DNA from: Lysobacterales bacterium
Lineage (GTDB): Bacteria; Pseudomonadota; Gammaproteobacteria; Xanthomonadales; Rhodanobacteraceae
Assembly: GCA_017305055.1 (NCBI GenBank)
Contig: JAFKMZ010000011.1
Coordinates: 5,702 to 69,701 of the forward strand
DNA length: 64,000 bases
Direction of reading: 5' to 3'
Shown: one piece after another, positions 48,259 through 57,300 of the stretch
Layout: every line of letters begins with the position of its first letter
How positions within the stretch are numbered: the first letter of the stretch is position 1
The notes under the pieces: generated by a model
What the model was told of the DNA's origin: nothing
The model's database searches: none
Seen by the model: the letters and a program-made list of their open reading frames with translations, nothing else
Made by a program: the position numbers and the translations under genes

Positions 48259-50049
48259 TCAGTGACCCTGCGCCGCAGGGGTATTGGCCGCCGGCTCATC
48301 GAGTACCTGCACGTGCAGGTCGCGCAGTTGTGCCGGCGCGATATCCGAGGGCGCATCGGTCATCAAGTCCTGCGCGCTGGTGGTCTTGGGGAAGGCGATC
48401 ACGTCGCGGATCGAATCGGTGCCTGCGAGCAGGGCAGCGATGCGGTCCACTCCGAACGCCACGCCACCATGGGGCGGCGCGCCAAACTTCAGCGCCTTGA
48501 GCAGGAAGCCGAACTTGGCCTCGGCCTCGGCCTCGCCAATCCCGAGCAGGTCGAACACCGCGCGCTGCATCTCCGGGCGGTGGATACGGATCGAGCCGCC
48601 ACCGATCTCGTTGCCGTTGAGCACCATGTCGTAGCCACGGCTGACCGCGGTGCCTGGATGGGCGCGCAGGTCGTCAACGTCGTCGATCTTCGGTGCGGTG
48701 AACGGGTGGTGCAGGGCCACGTAGCGCTGGGCCTCGTGGTCATATTCGAACATCGGGAAGTCGGTGACCCACAGCGGCTTCCAGCCCTCGGCGATCAGTC
48801 CGCGGTCCTTGGCCAGCTTGAGGCGCAGGGCGCCCATGAACTCGCTGACGGTCTGCCAGCGGCCGGCGCCAAAGAACAGCATGTCCCCGGCCTGCGCGCC
48901 GGTGGCCGCCAGGATCGCGCGCAAGGACCCGGCGTCGAGGAACTTGGCCACCGGCGAGTGCACGCCCCCGAGGCCCTTGGCGGGATCGTCCACGCGCATC
49001 CAGGCCAGGCCCTTGGCGCCGTAGCGCGCCACGTGCGCGGCATAGCCGTCCAGGTCCTTGCGGCTCAGGTCGTGGCCGCCGGGCAGGCGCAAGGCTGCGA
49101 CGCGGCCGTCGGCGTCATTGGCCGGGCCGGAGAACACCTTGAACTCGACCTGCCGCACGGCCTCCGCAATATCCACCAATTCCAGCGTGCAGCGCAGGTC
49201 CGGCTTGTCGGAGCCGAAGCGGCGCATGGCCTCGGCCCAGGTCAAGCGCGGGAAGCGCTCGTCCAGGTCGACGCCCTGCACTTCGCGGAACACGTGGCGG
49301 ATCAGGTCCTCCACGGTGTCCTGGATCCCGTGCTCGTCGACGAAGGCAAACTCGATGTCGAGCTGGGTGAATTCGGGCTGGCGGTCGGCACGCAGGTCCT
49401 CGTCGCGGAAACAGCGCGCAATCTGGTAGTAGCGGTCGAAGCCGGCCACCATCAGCAATTGCTTGAACAGCTGCGGCGACTGCGGCAACGCGTAGAACTG
49501 GCCCGGGTGGACGCGGCTTGGCACCAGGTAGTCGCGTGCGCCTTCCGGCGTGGCCTTGGTCAGGATCGGGGTCTCGATATCCTGGAAGCCGCGTTCGTCC
49601 AGGTAATGCCGCAGCGCGCGCACCAGCCGCCCGCGCGTGCGCAGGCGCTGCTGCATGGCCGGACGTCGCAGGTCGAGGTAGCGGTAGGTCATCCGCATGT
49701 CCTCGTTCGGGCTTTCGTGCAGGGCAAACGGCAGGTCCTTCGCCGTGTTCAGTACTTCCACGCGCTCGGCCAGCAGCTCCACCGTGCCGGTGCGCAACTT
49801 GTCGTTGACGCTGACGCGGCGCCGGATCGTGCCGTGCACGCGCAGGCAGTACTCGTTGCCCAGCGTGGCCGCCAGCTCGAACGCCGCGACGTTGTCGCGC
49901 TCGATCACCACCTGCGCCAGACCCTCGTGGTCACGCAGGTCGATGAAGGCCACGTGCGCCTGCAGGCGCATGGCGTTGACCCAGCCGCACAGGGTGACCG
50001 GCTGGCCGATCAACGACTCGTCGATGAGGCCGCAATAATGCGTGCGCAT
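48259..50049 (-). CDS. aspS: Aspartyl-tRNA synthetase
   Basis: Class II synthetase, 596 residues, of the bacterial type with a GAD insertion domain. The start [13 protein letters not shown] opens the anticodon-binding OB-fold ([11 protein letters not shown]). Class II motif 2 is seen in [20 protein letters not shown] and motif 3 in [15 protein letters not shown]. An in-frame ATG 22 codons upstream lacks support. Whether it also charges tRNA-Asn cannot be told here; no gatCAB genes are in the window. Confidence 0.97.
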   Translation of the reverse strand: MRTHYCGLIDESLIGQPVTLCGWVNAMRLQAHVAFIDLRDHEGLAQVVIERDNVAAFELAATLGNEYCLRVHGTIRRRVSVNDKLRTGTVELLAERVEVLNTAKDLPFALHESPNEDMRMTYRYLDLRRPAMQQRLRTRGRLVRALRHYLDERGFQDIETPILTKATPEGARDYLVPSRVHPGQFYALPQSPQLFKQLLMVAGFDRYYQIARCFRDEDLRADRQPEFTQLDIEFAFVDEHGIQDTVEDLIRHVFREVQGVDLDERFPRLTWAEAMRRFGSDKPDLRCTLELVDIAEAVRQVEFKVFSGPANDADGRVAALRLPGGHDLSRKDLDGYAAHVARYGAKGLAWMRVDDPAKGLGGVHSPVAKFLDAGSLRAILAATGAQAGDMLFFGAGRWQTVSEFMGALRLKLAKDRGLIAEGWKPLWVTDFPMFEYDHEAQRYVALHHPFTAPKIDDVDDLRAHPGTAVSRGYDMVLNGNEIGGGSIRIHRPEMQRAVFDLLGIGEAEAEAKFGFLLKALKFGAPPHGGVAFGVDRIAALLAGTDSIRDVIAFPKTTSAQDLMTDAPSDIAPAQLRDLHVQVLDEPAANTPAAQGH

Positions 50050-50150
50050 GCGCTCGAAGCTCCGGGCCGCCACTGCGGCTGACAGGCGGAAAAGACCGCG
50101 TATCTTAGCATCCACCCCAGCCCCGTTCGCGCCACCCGGTCTGTCCGTGC

Positions 50151-50513
50151 CTAACCGGCGGCGGCAGCGGCCTTGTCGCCGGAGGGCTTGGCGGCGGGGG
50201 TTGGCGTGGTTGCCGCAGGAGCGGCGGCGCTGCCCTCGGTGGCGGCTGCCGGCTTGCTTGCGGCGTGCCCGTCACGGCCGTCCGCATGTGGTGCGCCGGC
50301 GTCGCCGGCCAGATTGTGGCGTTGGTCGCCGGGCTTCTTGAAGTCGGTCTCGTACCAGCCGCTGCCGGCCAGGCGGAACGCTGGCGCGCTGAGCATGTGC
50401 TGCAACTGCTCGGCGTGGCAACTGGGACACACCTTCGGGTCCGGGTCCGACAGCTTTTGCAGATGGTCAAAATGATGGCCGCACGCGCGGCACTCGAACT
50501 CATAAATGGGCAT
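50151..50513 (-). CDS. FmdB-family zinc-ribbon protein
   Basis: A 120-residue protein with an N-terminal zinc ribbon, [15 protein letters not shown], with C8-C11 and C29-C32 in CPSC as the likely metal ligands. This is followed by [19 protein letters not shown] and a long Ala/Pro/Lys-rich disordered tail (about 70-120). The family is broadly conserved next to aspS, but its role is unknown; a regulatory or RNA-linked function is often guessed. It lies upstream of aspS on the same strand, about 100 bases away. Confidence 0.9.
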   Translation of the reverse strand: MPIYEFECRACGHHFDHLQKLSDPDPKVCPSCHAEQLQHMLSAPAFRLAGSGWYETDFKKPGDQRHNLAGDAGAPHADGRDGHAASKPAAATEGSAAAPAATTPTPAAKPSGDKAAAAAG

Positions 50514-50750
50514 GCCAACTCCAATTGCCCGGTCCTCGGCCAGGCCAACGGCTCCATGATTGGGGCACATATGGGGATTTCAAGCAGTCGCGGAAGTATG
50601 CCTGATGACCCATGCCGACGACTCGTCACCGGCGTATGGTAGTGCCCATGGGTCGCGACGCGGCCCGCGCCGGATGGACGTATAGACGGCTGGATACGCT
50701 CCGTTGGCCTGACTGGCCCGGTACGCGGCGTCACCTGAATATCGTCAAGT

Positions 50751-50766
50751 GTGGTCGTTTGACCAC
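50751..50766 (+). promoter_or_regulatory. Hairpin beside the ribosome site of the TonB receptor gene
   Basis: Perfect 6-bp stem GTGGTC / GACCAC with loop GTTT. The stem ends one base before the AAGGAG ribosome site (50768-50773) of the TonB-dependent receptor. A structure this close could affect ribosome access or mRNA stability. Confidence 0.35.
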
Positions 50767-50780
50767 CAAGGAGTATTCCC

Positions 50781-53261
50781 ATGAAAAAGCTTTCGCCGCG
50801 GTTGGCGCGCTTCGCGCCGAGTGTGCTTTCGGCCGCTGTACTGTTTGCGCTGGCCAATGCAGCGTATGCCCAGGATGCCAGTCAGGCGAACCCGGCCAAG
50901 GCCGAGACCTTGAGCACGGTCATCGTCACTGGCACGCGTTCGGATGCGCGCACGGTGAGCAGCTCGCTGACCCCGATCGACGTGGTGCCGTTCAAGGTCC
51001 TGCTGCAGACAGGCACCACCGACCTGCCGACCGCGCTGTCGCGGCTGATCCCGTCACTGAACTTTCCGCGTCCGGCTGCGGCGGATACCGCCGATACGCA
51101 GCGCCCGGCGCAGATGCGCGGCCTCTCGCCGGACCAGGTACTGGTGCTGGTCGACGGCAAGCGCTGGCACCAGGGTGCGATCCTGCTCAACAACGGCGTG
51201 ATCGGCCGCGGCTCGCAGCCGGTGGACCTCAACACCATTCCGATGTCGGCGATCGACCATATCGAGGTGCTGCGTGACGGCGCGTCGGCCCAATACGGCT
51301 CCGATGCCATCGCGGGCGTCATCAACATCATCCTCAAAAAGGGCGCGCAGGGCGGCGACGTGGAATTGACCGGGGGCCAATATTCGGCCGGCGATGGCCG
51401 GCAGTGGCAGGGCTCGGCGAATTTCGGCATACCGCTGGCCGGCGACAAGGGCTGGCTGCGCATGACGGTGCAGAACGGCAACCAGGACCACACCAACCGC
51501 GCCGGCCCGGACAACCGTCCCGGCTTTGGCGGCCTCGGCGTGAAGTTCCGCCAGGGCGATCCGGACGTGCGCGACACCAACGTGCTGCTGAACTCGCAGT
51601 ACGACCTGACGCCCAATGTGCAGTTCTATGCCTTCGGCCATTACAGCCGGCGCCAGGGCACCTCGCCGGCGTTCTTCCGCTATGGCGACAATTCCCCCAA
51701 GCCGAACAATCCGCTGATCGGCCAGGTGTATCCGAACGGCTTCCTGCCCCTGGAGCACAGCGACTCCACGGACCAGTCCATGGTGGCTGGCCTGCGCGGC
51801 ACGATCAGTGGCTGGCGTTGGGATCTGAGTGGCAACTTCGGCCGCAACCGGGTTTCCTACGAGACCCGCAACAGCCTCAACTATGCGTTCCTGCACGACT
51901 TCGGCAGCACGCCCAGCGTGTTCGACGACGGCGTCCTGACCTCCGGCCAGCAGTCGCTGGATCTGGATGTCGCCAAGGACGTCAATGTCGGCTGGCTGCC
52001 GAATGCGGTCACGGTGGCCTATGGCGCGCAGTATCTGCGCCAGACCTACAGCATCGACGCCGGTTCGCTGCCGTCGTGGTATGTCGGCACCTCCGGCACG
52101 TCGGGTGGCGCCCAGGGCTTTGCCGGCTGGCAGCCGGTGAACGCGGTCAGCGCCTCGCGGCAGGACGTGGCCGAGTATCTCGACTTCGAAACCAACCTCA
52201 CCGACCGCTTCGGTGCTTCGGCGGCCGTGCGCCATGAGCACTACAACGACTTCGGCAACACCACCTCGGGTGCGTTGGCCGGCCGTTTCGACTTCACCGA
52301 CACGTTCGCGCTGCGCGGCAGTGCGTCCACCGGCTTCCGCGCGCCGTCGCTGGGCCAGGAGTATTTTTCGCAGACCTCGTCGCTGTTCATGGCCGCCGGC
52401 AACTCGGTCGGTCTGCCCGCCGGCATCTACAACGCGGGCCTGGTACCCGTCGGCAGCCAGATCGCGCGCCTGCTCGGCGCCGAGCCGCTGAAACCCGAGA
52501 AATCCACCAACTACACCTTTGGCGCGGTGTGGAGTCCAGGGGCCTGGAACCTCAGCCTGGATCTGTACCAGATCAAGATCCGTGACCGCATTTCGCTCTC
52601 CGGCGCCATCGCCACCACCGGGCCGGACGTCGTGGATTATCTGGCGGCCAACGGCGTGGGCAACCTCAACTTCCGCAGCATCGACTACTTCACCAATGCC
52701 GCCGACACGCGCACGCGCGGTGTCGACCTGGTGGCGTCGTACCTGTCCGACTTCGGCGGCGCCGGCACCTTGTCCAGCACGCTCAGCGTCAACTACAACC
52801 AGAACCTGGTGACCGACGTCAAGCCCAACCCGGAGGTGCTGAACAACCTGGGCGTCAACTTCGTGCGCCTGACCCGGCAGGACATCAAGGGCTACCTGGC
52901 CAATTCCACCCCGCGCAGCAAGCTGGTGCTGAACGAGATGTACAACGTCGGCAACTGGAGCCTGACCGGCGTGCTGACGCGCTACGGCCGCTACACCAAC
53001 TACGTCAGCAGCCTGGCCGCCTACAACGCGGCCACCGGCGTGGTCGACCAGACCTTCGACCCGAAGTGGGTGCTCGACCTGGCCGCGAACTACACGCTGG
53101 ACAAGTGGCGGTTCACCCTGGGCGTCGACAACGCGCTCGACACCTACCCGGACAAGAGCATCCCGAACAACAACAACAACGGCACGCTGAAGTACTCGAC
53201 GTTCTCACCGTTTGGCTACAACGGCGCCTACGCCTACGGCAAGGTGCGCTACAGCTGGTGA
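50781..53261 (+). CDS. TonB-dependent outer-membrane receptor
   Basis: An 826-residue active-transport barrel. A signal peptide ends in ANAAYAQ (about residue 31). A TonB-box-like stretch, LSTVIVTGTR, is at about 44-53. The plug domain follows, with LIPSLNFPRP, QMRGLSPDQVLVLVDGKR and DHIEVLRDGASAQYGSDAIAG, and then a 22-stranded barrel including SVNYNQNL and WVLDLAANYTL. The last residue is Trp (YGKVRYSW) where Phe is usual for Bam recognition. The substrate is unknown; no regulator, siderophore or carbohydrate genes are adjacent. A good ribosome site (AAGGAG) is present. Confidence 0.92.
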   Translation: MKKLSPRLARFAPSVLSAAVLFALANAAYAQDASQANPAKAETLSTVIVTGTRSDARTVSSSLTPIDVVPFKVLLQTGTTDLPTALSRLIPSLNFPRPAAADTADTQRPAQMRGLSPDQVLVLVDGKRWHQGAILLNNGVIGRGSQPVDLNTIPMSAIDHIEVLRDGASAQYGSDAIAGVINIILKKGAQGGDVELTGGQYSAGDGRQWQGSANFGIPLAGDKGWLRMTVQNGNQDHTNRAGPDNRPGFGGLGVKFRQGDPDVRDTNVLLNSQYDLTPNVQFYAFGHYSRRQGTSPAFFRYGDNSPKPNNPLIGQVYPNGFLPLEHSDSTDQSMVAGLRGTISGWRWDLSGNFGRNRVSYETRNSLNYAFLHDFGSTPSVFDDGVLTSGQQSLDLDVAKDVNVGWLPNAVTVAYGAQYLRQTYSIDAGSLPSWYVGTSGTSGGAQGFAGWQPVNAVSASRQDVAEYLDFETNLTDRFGASAAVRHEHYNDFGNTTSGALAGRFDFTDTFALRGSASTGFRAPSLGQEYFSQTSSLFMAAGNSVGLPAGIYNAGLVPVGSQIARLLGAEPLKPEKSTNYTFGAVWSPGAWNLSLDLYQIKIRDRISLSGAIATTGPDVVDYLAANGVGNLNFRSIDYFTNAADTRTRGVDLVASYLSDFGGAGTLSSTLSVNYNQNLVTDVKPNPEVLNNLGVNFVRLTRQDIKGYLANSTPRSKLVLNEMYNVGNWSLTGVLTRYGRYTNYVSSLAAYNAATGVVDQTFDPKWVLDLAANYTLDKWRFTLGVDNALDTYPDKSIPNNNNNGTLKYSTFSPFGYNGAYAYGKVRYSW

Positions 53262-53270
53262 TGCCCGCAC

Positions 53271-53300
53271 TTGTGGGAGCCCGCCAGCGGGTTCCCACAA
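53271..53300. repeat. Hairpin repeat / likely terminator after the TonB receptor gene
   Basis: Two 14-base arms (53271-53284 / 53287-53300), TTGTGGGAGCCCGC and GCGGGTTCCCACAA, pair with one mismatch. The element lies between the convergent receptor and fimT genes, 10 bases after the receptor stop. The TGTGGGAGCCCGC-type arms resemble dispersed repeats of Pseudomonas and Xanthomonadales; here a bidirectional terminator role fits. Confidence 0.6.
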
Positions 53301-53367
53301 ACCGGTGCAAAGGCATCGCTCCCAGGCGCGGGGTGGCGGCTGCCGCAAGCGTGTACAGGTGCGGTGA

Positions 53368-53955
53368 TCAGCTGTTGCAGGAGGCGCCGGCAGCCAGGTT
53401 CAAGGTACTGGTCGAGCCCGAGCCGTTCACGTCCATGCGCACGCCGTGGACGGTTGCCGTGCTGTGGCCGATGCCGGTGTCGCCGCTGCGCGCGCAGGTC
53501 AGGAAGGCCAGCGCCGTGCCTGGGCGCAACTGGCCTTGCAGGCCAAAGGTGATCACTTGGCTTTGCAGTCCGTAGATCGAGACCCCGGCACGCCGGTCCA
53601 CCGCGCGCAGCAGTGTTGCCGTGCTGTCGTAGGCCTTGTTTGCCGATGCCGCGCCGGCAGGGTAGGAGTACACGATCCAGCCGGGCTCGAAATTCTGGCC
53701 AGCCGAGGTGCAGCTGGTGCCGTCGGCGCTCGGGCACATCGACACCAGTTGCCCGCGATTGATGGCCGTCGTGCGTGCGTAGGCGATGCTGGCTGCCAGG
53801 TCGTTGCTGGCCGAGCTGACCCGGTTGCGCTGGATCATGCTGCGCATGCTGGGCACGCCGATCGCCAGCAGCACCGCCACGATGGTGATCGTGGTCATGA
53901 GCTCCAGCAGGGTGAAGCCCTGGCTGCGGCCGGGGTCAGGGATCAGGCCGCTCAC
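53368..53955 (-). CDS. fimT: Type IV pilus minor pilin, FimT/GspH family
   Basis: A pseudopilin of 195 residues with a class III leader, cleaved after Gly13 (GRSQG/FTLLELMTT), including the conserved Glu5 of the mature protein, then one N-terminal hydrophobic helix. The GspH/FimT domain spans about 45-180 with several Cys, and the C-terminus ends SCNS. FimT relatives are linked to DNA binding in natural transformation in some species. The GTG start overlaps the pilE stop (GTGA), so this is the last gene of the operon. Confidence 0.85.
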   Translation of the reverse strand: MSGLIPDPGRSQGFTLLELMTTITIVAVLLAIGVPSMRSMIQRNRVSSASNDLAASIAYARTTAINRGQLVSMCPSADGTSCTSAGQNFEPGWIVYSYPAGAASANKAYDSTATLLRAVDRRAGVSIYGLQSQVITFGLQGQLRPGTALAFLTCARSGDTGIGHSTATVHGVRMDVNGSGSTSTLNLAAGASCNS

Positions 53956-54386
53956 CAGCAGTCACCGTTGACGGCGGACGAGGTGGATATGGCCAACGGC
54001 GTCTTGACCCCGGCATCATTGATCGTCAGGGGCTGGCAGCTGTCCGTGGCCTGCACGTTCTGTGGCGTGGCCGTGGCCACGAAATTCTGCGCAGAGGTGC
54101 TGCCGGAGGCGACGTTCACGCTCGCCACGTAATAGCCCTTTTCCGAGGCGACGGTCGAGCCATAGCCAATGTCGCTCAGCGAACCGTAGTGGTTGTTGGT
54201 CGCGTAGAAACGCTCCTGCGCATTGGCAATGCGCAGCAGCATCTCCTGGCCGTCAGCCCGCCGGGCGCGGAATGCATAGCGCCCAAATGCCGGCACGGCG
54301 ATGGCGGCCAGGATCGCGATGATGGCGATCACCACCATCAGCTCGACCAGGCTGAAACCACGAATCCGGCGTACACGCTTGTTCAT
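53952..54386 (-). CDS. pilE: Type IV minor pilin PilE
   Basis: A 144-residue pilin-like protein. The ten-residue basic leader MNKRVRRIRG is cleaved before FSLVELMVVIAIIAILAAIAVPAF; Glu5 is present. The globular part contains a YATNNHYGSLSDIGYG segment and two C-terminal cysteines (DSCQPL and GDCW) that could close a D-loop. The start has a GAGG ribosome site right after the pilY1 stop; a longer start inside pilY1 (54407) is less likely. It is co-transcribed with pilY1 and probably forms part of the tip complex rather than the main fibre. Confidence 0.88.
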   Translation of the reverse strand: MNKRVRRIRGFSLVELMVVIAIIAILAAIAVPAFGRYAFRARRADGQEMLLRIANAQERFYATNNHYGSLSDIGYGSTVASEKGYYVASVNVASGSTSAQNFVATATPQNVQATDSCQPLTINDAGVKTPLAISTSSAVNGDCW

Positions 54387-54396
54387 GCCGCGAACC

Positions 54397-57300
54397 TCAT
54401 TGGTCATGCATCAGCACCCGCCACGAACGCCGGCGCCAGATGGGCGCGTCCAGCGAAATGGGTGCCGAACTGGAGGGCGCCAGCGTCGCGCCTGGCAGGT
54501 ACGCCTTGCCACCGCCCAGTGCCGACACCACCGGCAGGCTGCCGCTCGTGCGCGCACTGTTGATGCGAGCGCCCGCGGTCGGCCAGCCGCCCAATGATGA
54601 CATGCCTGCCGAGCCGCCGGTGGTCGCATTCAAGGCCAGGATCGCACCCTGGATCGTTGGCGCACAGGCGTCACTGCCCGACGCGCCAGTGATCATCGAC
54701 TCGAATATCACCGTATTGCTGGCGAAGATGGCACCCGGATTGACCACGATGCGCTCGCCCCCATTGTTTTGAGTGCCCGCTGCGTCCGTGGTGTACAGGT
54801 TGACGTACCAGCCACCACCGCTGCCCGGCAGTGAGTTGATGGGCGTGGCTGACGAGGTGCAGGTGTCGCTGCTGGAGCCGGTGACACAGCGCAGGGTCGC
54901 GCCGGCATTGGGGTGACCGGACGGTACCACGGCCTCGTGCAGGTATTGCCGGGTCAGGTCGCTCTTGGTCCAGGTCGTGCCGACGGTGTCGCGTACCGCG
55001 TACACGGCCTGCACGCCACTGCTGGTATTGTCGCCGACGCCCAGGTACTTGCCGGTGCCGAACAACACCAGGAAGCGGTTGGTGCCGGGGTCCGGGAACA
55101 GGCGCGGCATGGTGGTGATCGGCTGCACGCCCTGGACGCCGCTGACGTCGACGCCCTTGTACACCAGGCTCACCGACCAATCCGATGGATTCGAACTGCT
55201 GAGGTCGAAGCGCCACAGGTTGCCCTGCACGTCGCCGGCAAACGCCACGTCGTCGACCTGGTCGCTGGTGTAGTCGCCCAGCACTGCCCTGGCCAGGCCG
55301 AAGCTGGTGACGCCGCTGATTTTCGGCGTTTTCAGTTCCGCGAGCATCTTGCCGGTTTCCGCATCCAGGACGAACAAGGCGCTGTAATTTGTGCCGTCCG
55401 TGTACTTGGGTACCTGCGCCGCAATGGCGTTGCAGGTGGAGACGTCACCGGTGGGTGCGTCCGGCGTGCCGCAATCCGGGAAATAGCCGTTGGATACCAG
55501 CACCACCCACTTGCCGTTGGCCAGGCGACCGACGTTGGGTTGTGACACGGTGTAGCCGAGGTCGGTGGAGCGGCAGGGCGCTTCAGCGTTGGTCACACAG
55601 GTCACCGGCGCCAGCATGTCCGCGTCGAATTCCCACAGCACATTGCTGGCCGAGAAGGAGCTCGGATCGGTGATGTCCAGCGCGTAGATGCCGCGCCCGC
55701 CCACGCCCACGCCCCCGGTGAGCAGCGTGTGCCACTTCTTGTCGCCGCTGAAATACACGTCCCGCGTCACGGGCGTCGAGTCGACGGTGGGACGGAACTG
55801 GAAGGCCGTATTGTTGGTGAGGTTGCCCAGGTTGGCGTACACGGCGCGGGGTATGAACGCGAAGGCTTCCTGGCCCTGGTTGGTGGTGGAAGGCCACGTA
55901 TAGGCGGAGCAGTTGCCGCTGGTGTCGACCGTTCCCGTGCACGTCGCCACTGGCGCATGGAACGCGTGCAGCATGCCATCGTTGGCGCCGATGTAGACCA
56001 TGGGCTCGCGGGTGGCCACATTGTTTACGAAGGTGTCGTACGTCTGGGCGCCGGTGGCAGTCTCGGGCGGGGCGACGCCGAGGTTCGGCCAACTGCCGCG
56101 GTAGTTGCCGGTGGCGCCGGTCACATAGGCTGGCCCCGAGTGGATGATGGCACCCAGGATATTGGTCCGCGGGCGATAGCCCGCCCCGGTCGCACTTTCG
56201 TGGGTGATGTCGCCAAGCAGGTAGTTGATGCGGTTGTTCAGCGTGTCACTGCCGCCGGCGAGTGCCGGAGCCTGCAGGCCCGCGGTCTCGGTGGTGTCCA
56301 GCGAGGCGCTGTTCGCGGCGTTGAACTGGAACGCGCTGAAGCTGCCGACGCCAGCCGTGATCGTGTAGGCGCCAGTGTATACCGACCGACCCGAATAACC
56401 GGTGGTCGAATGATAGGTTGCGGTCAGCCACGTACCGGCATCCCACAGGTCCTGGCTGACCGTGCCATCGGCATTCAATGCCACCGCCTGCAATGTTCCG
56501 CTCCAGCCTGCGGTGGTGTAGACCGTCTTGAATGCGGCGGCGCCGAGCGACAGGACGCTGGCGTTCACCCCCGCTGTCTGCAAGGGCGCGTTGCGTGCAC
56601 CGATATCGGAAAGCGCCTTGGAGAATGCCTCGGCCAGCTCGGTGCTGTTGTTGGCGTTGAAGAAATCGCCGTGGCCGTTCACGCCGGCGTGGGCCAGGTC
56701 GGCAATGTTGTAGATGCTGTCCGAGCCTGGTGTCGGCCAGCTGAAGCCGGTGATTGCCGCGCCGCCGTTTGCCCAGCCGAAGATCTGGGCGGACGTGGTG
56801 CCGGTCGGCGTGACGCCTTTCAGGGGATAGCCCAGACCGACGGTGAACGTGGTCATGTGCTGCCACGACGCCGGATCAGCGTCCGTCGGGAGGGCCATGA
56901 TTTCGTTGTTGAGGTCCGCGTTCAAGTCGCGTTCCCAGTAATAGGTGGCGATGTCGGCCAGTGTCACGTCGCCGGCGATGCCGCCGCCGTTGTAGGGGGG
57001 CTTCGCCACGTATTGCGTGACGGAACCCGTGGGGACGACCTGCACCGGCCCGTCGACGCTGGCCGCGCCGGCCAGACCGCTGGGATCGGTCGGCGGATCA
57101 CCGTTCCAGAAGCCGTCCGTGGTGAGGATCGTGTAGGAGGAACGGCAGGTGAAGTTGGTGGTGCTGCCGGTGGTCCAGCCGGGGTCGCCCTGCATGGTTT
57201 TCCAGGGGTTGGCGGTCGAGTAGTACTGGCCCACCGCATTCAGCGCCTTGCGCAGCGGCGTGGTCTTGGCTGCCGTGACGTTCGCCAGCCAGTTCCAGAA

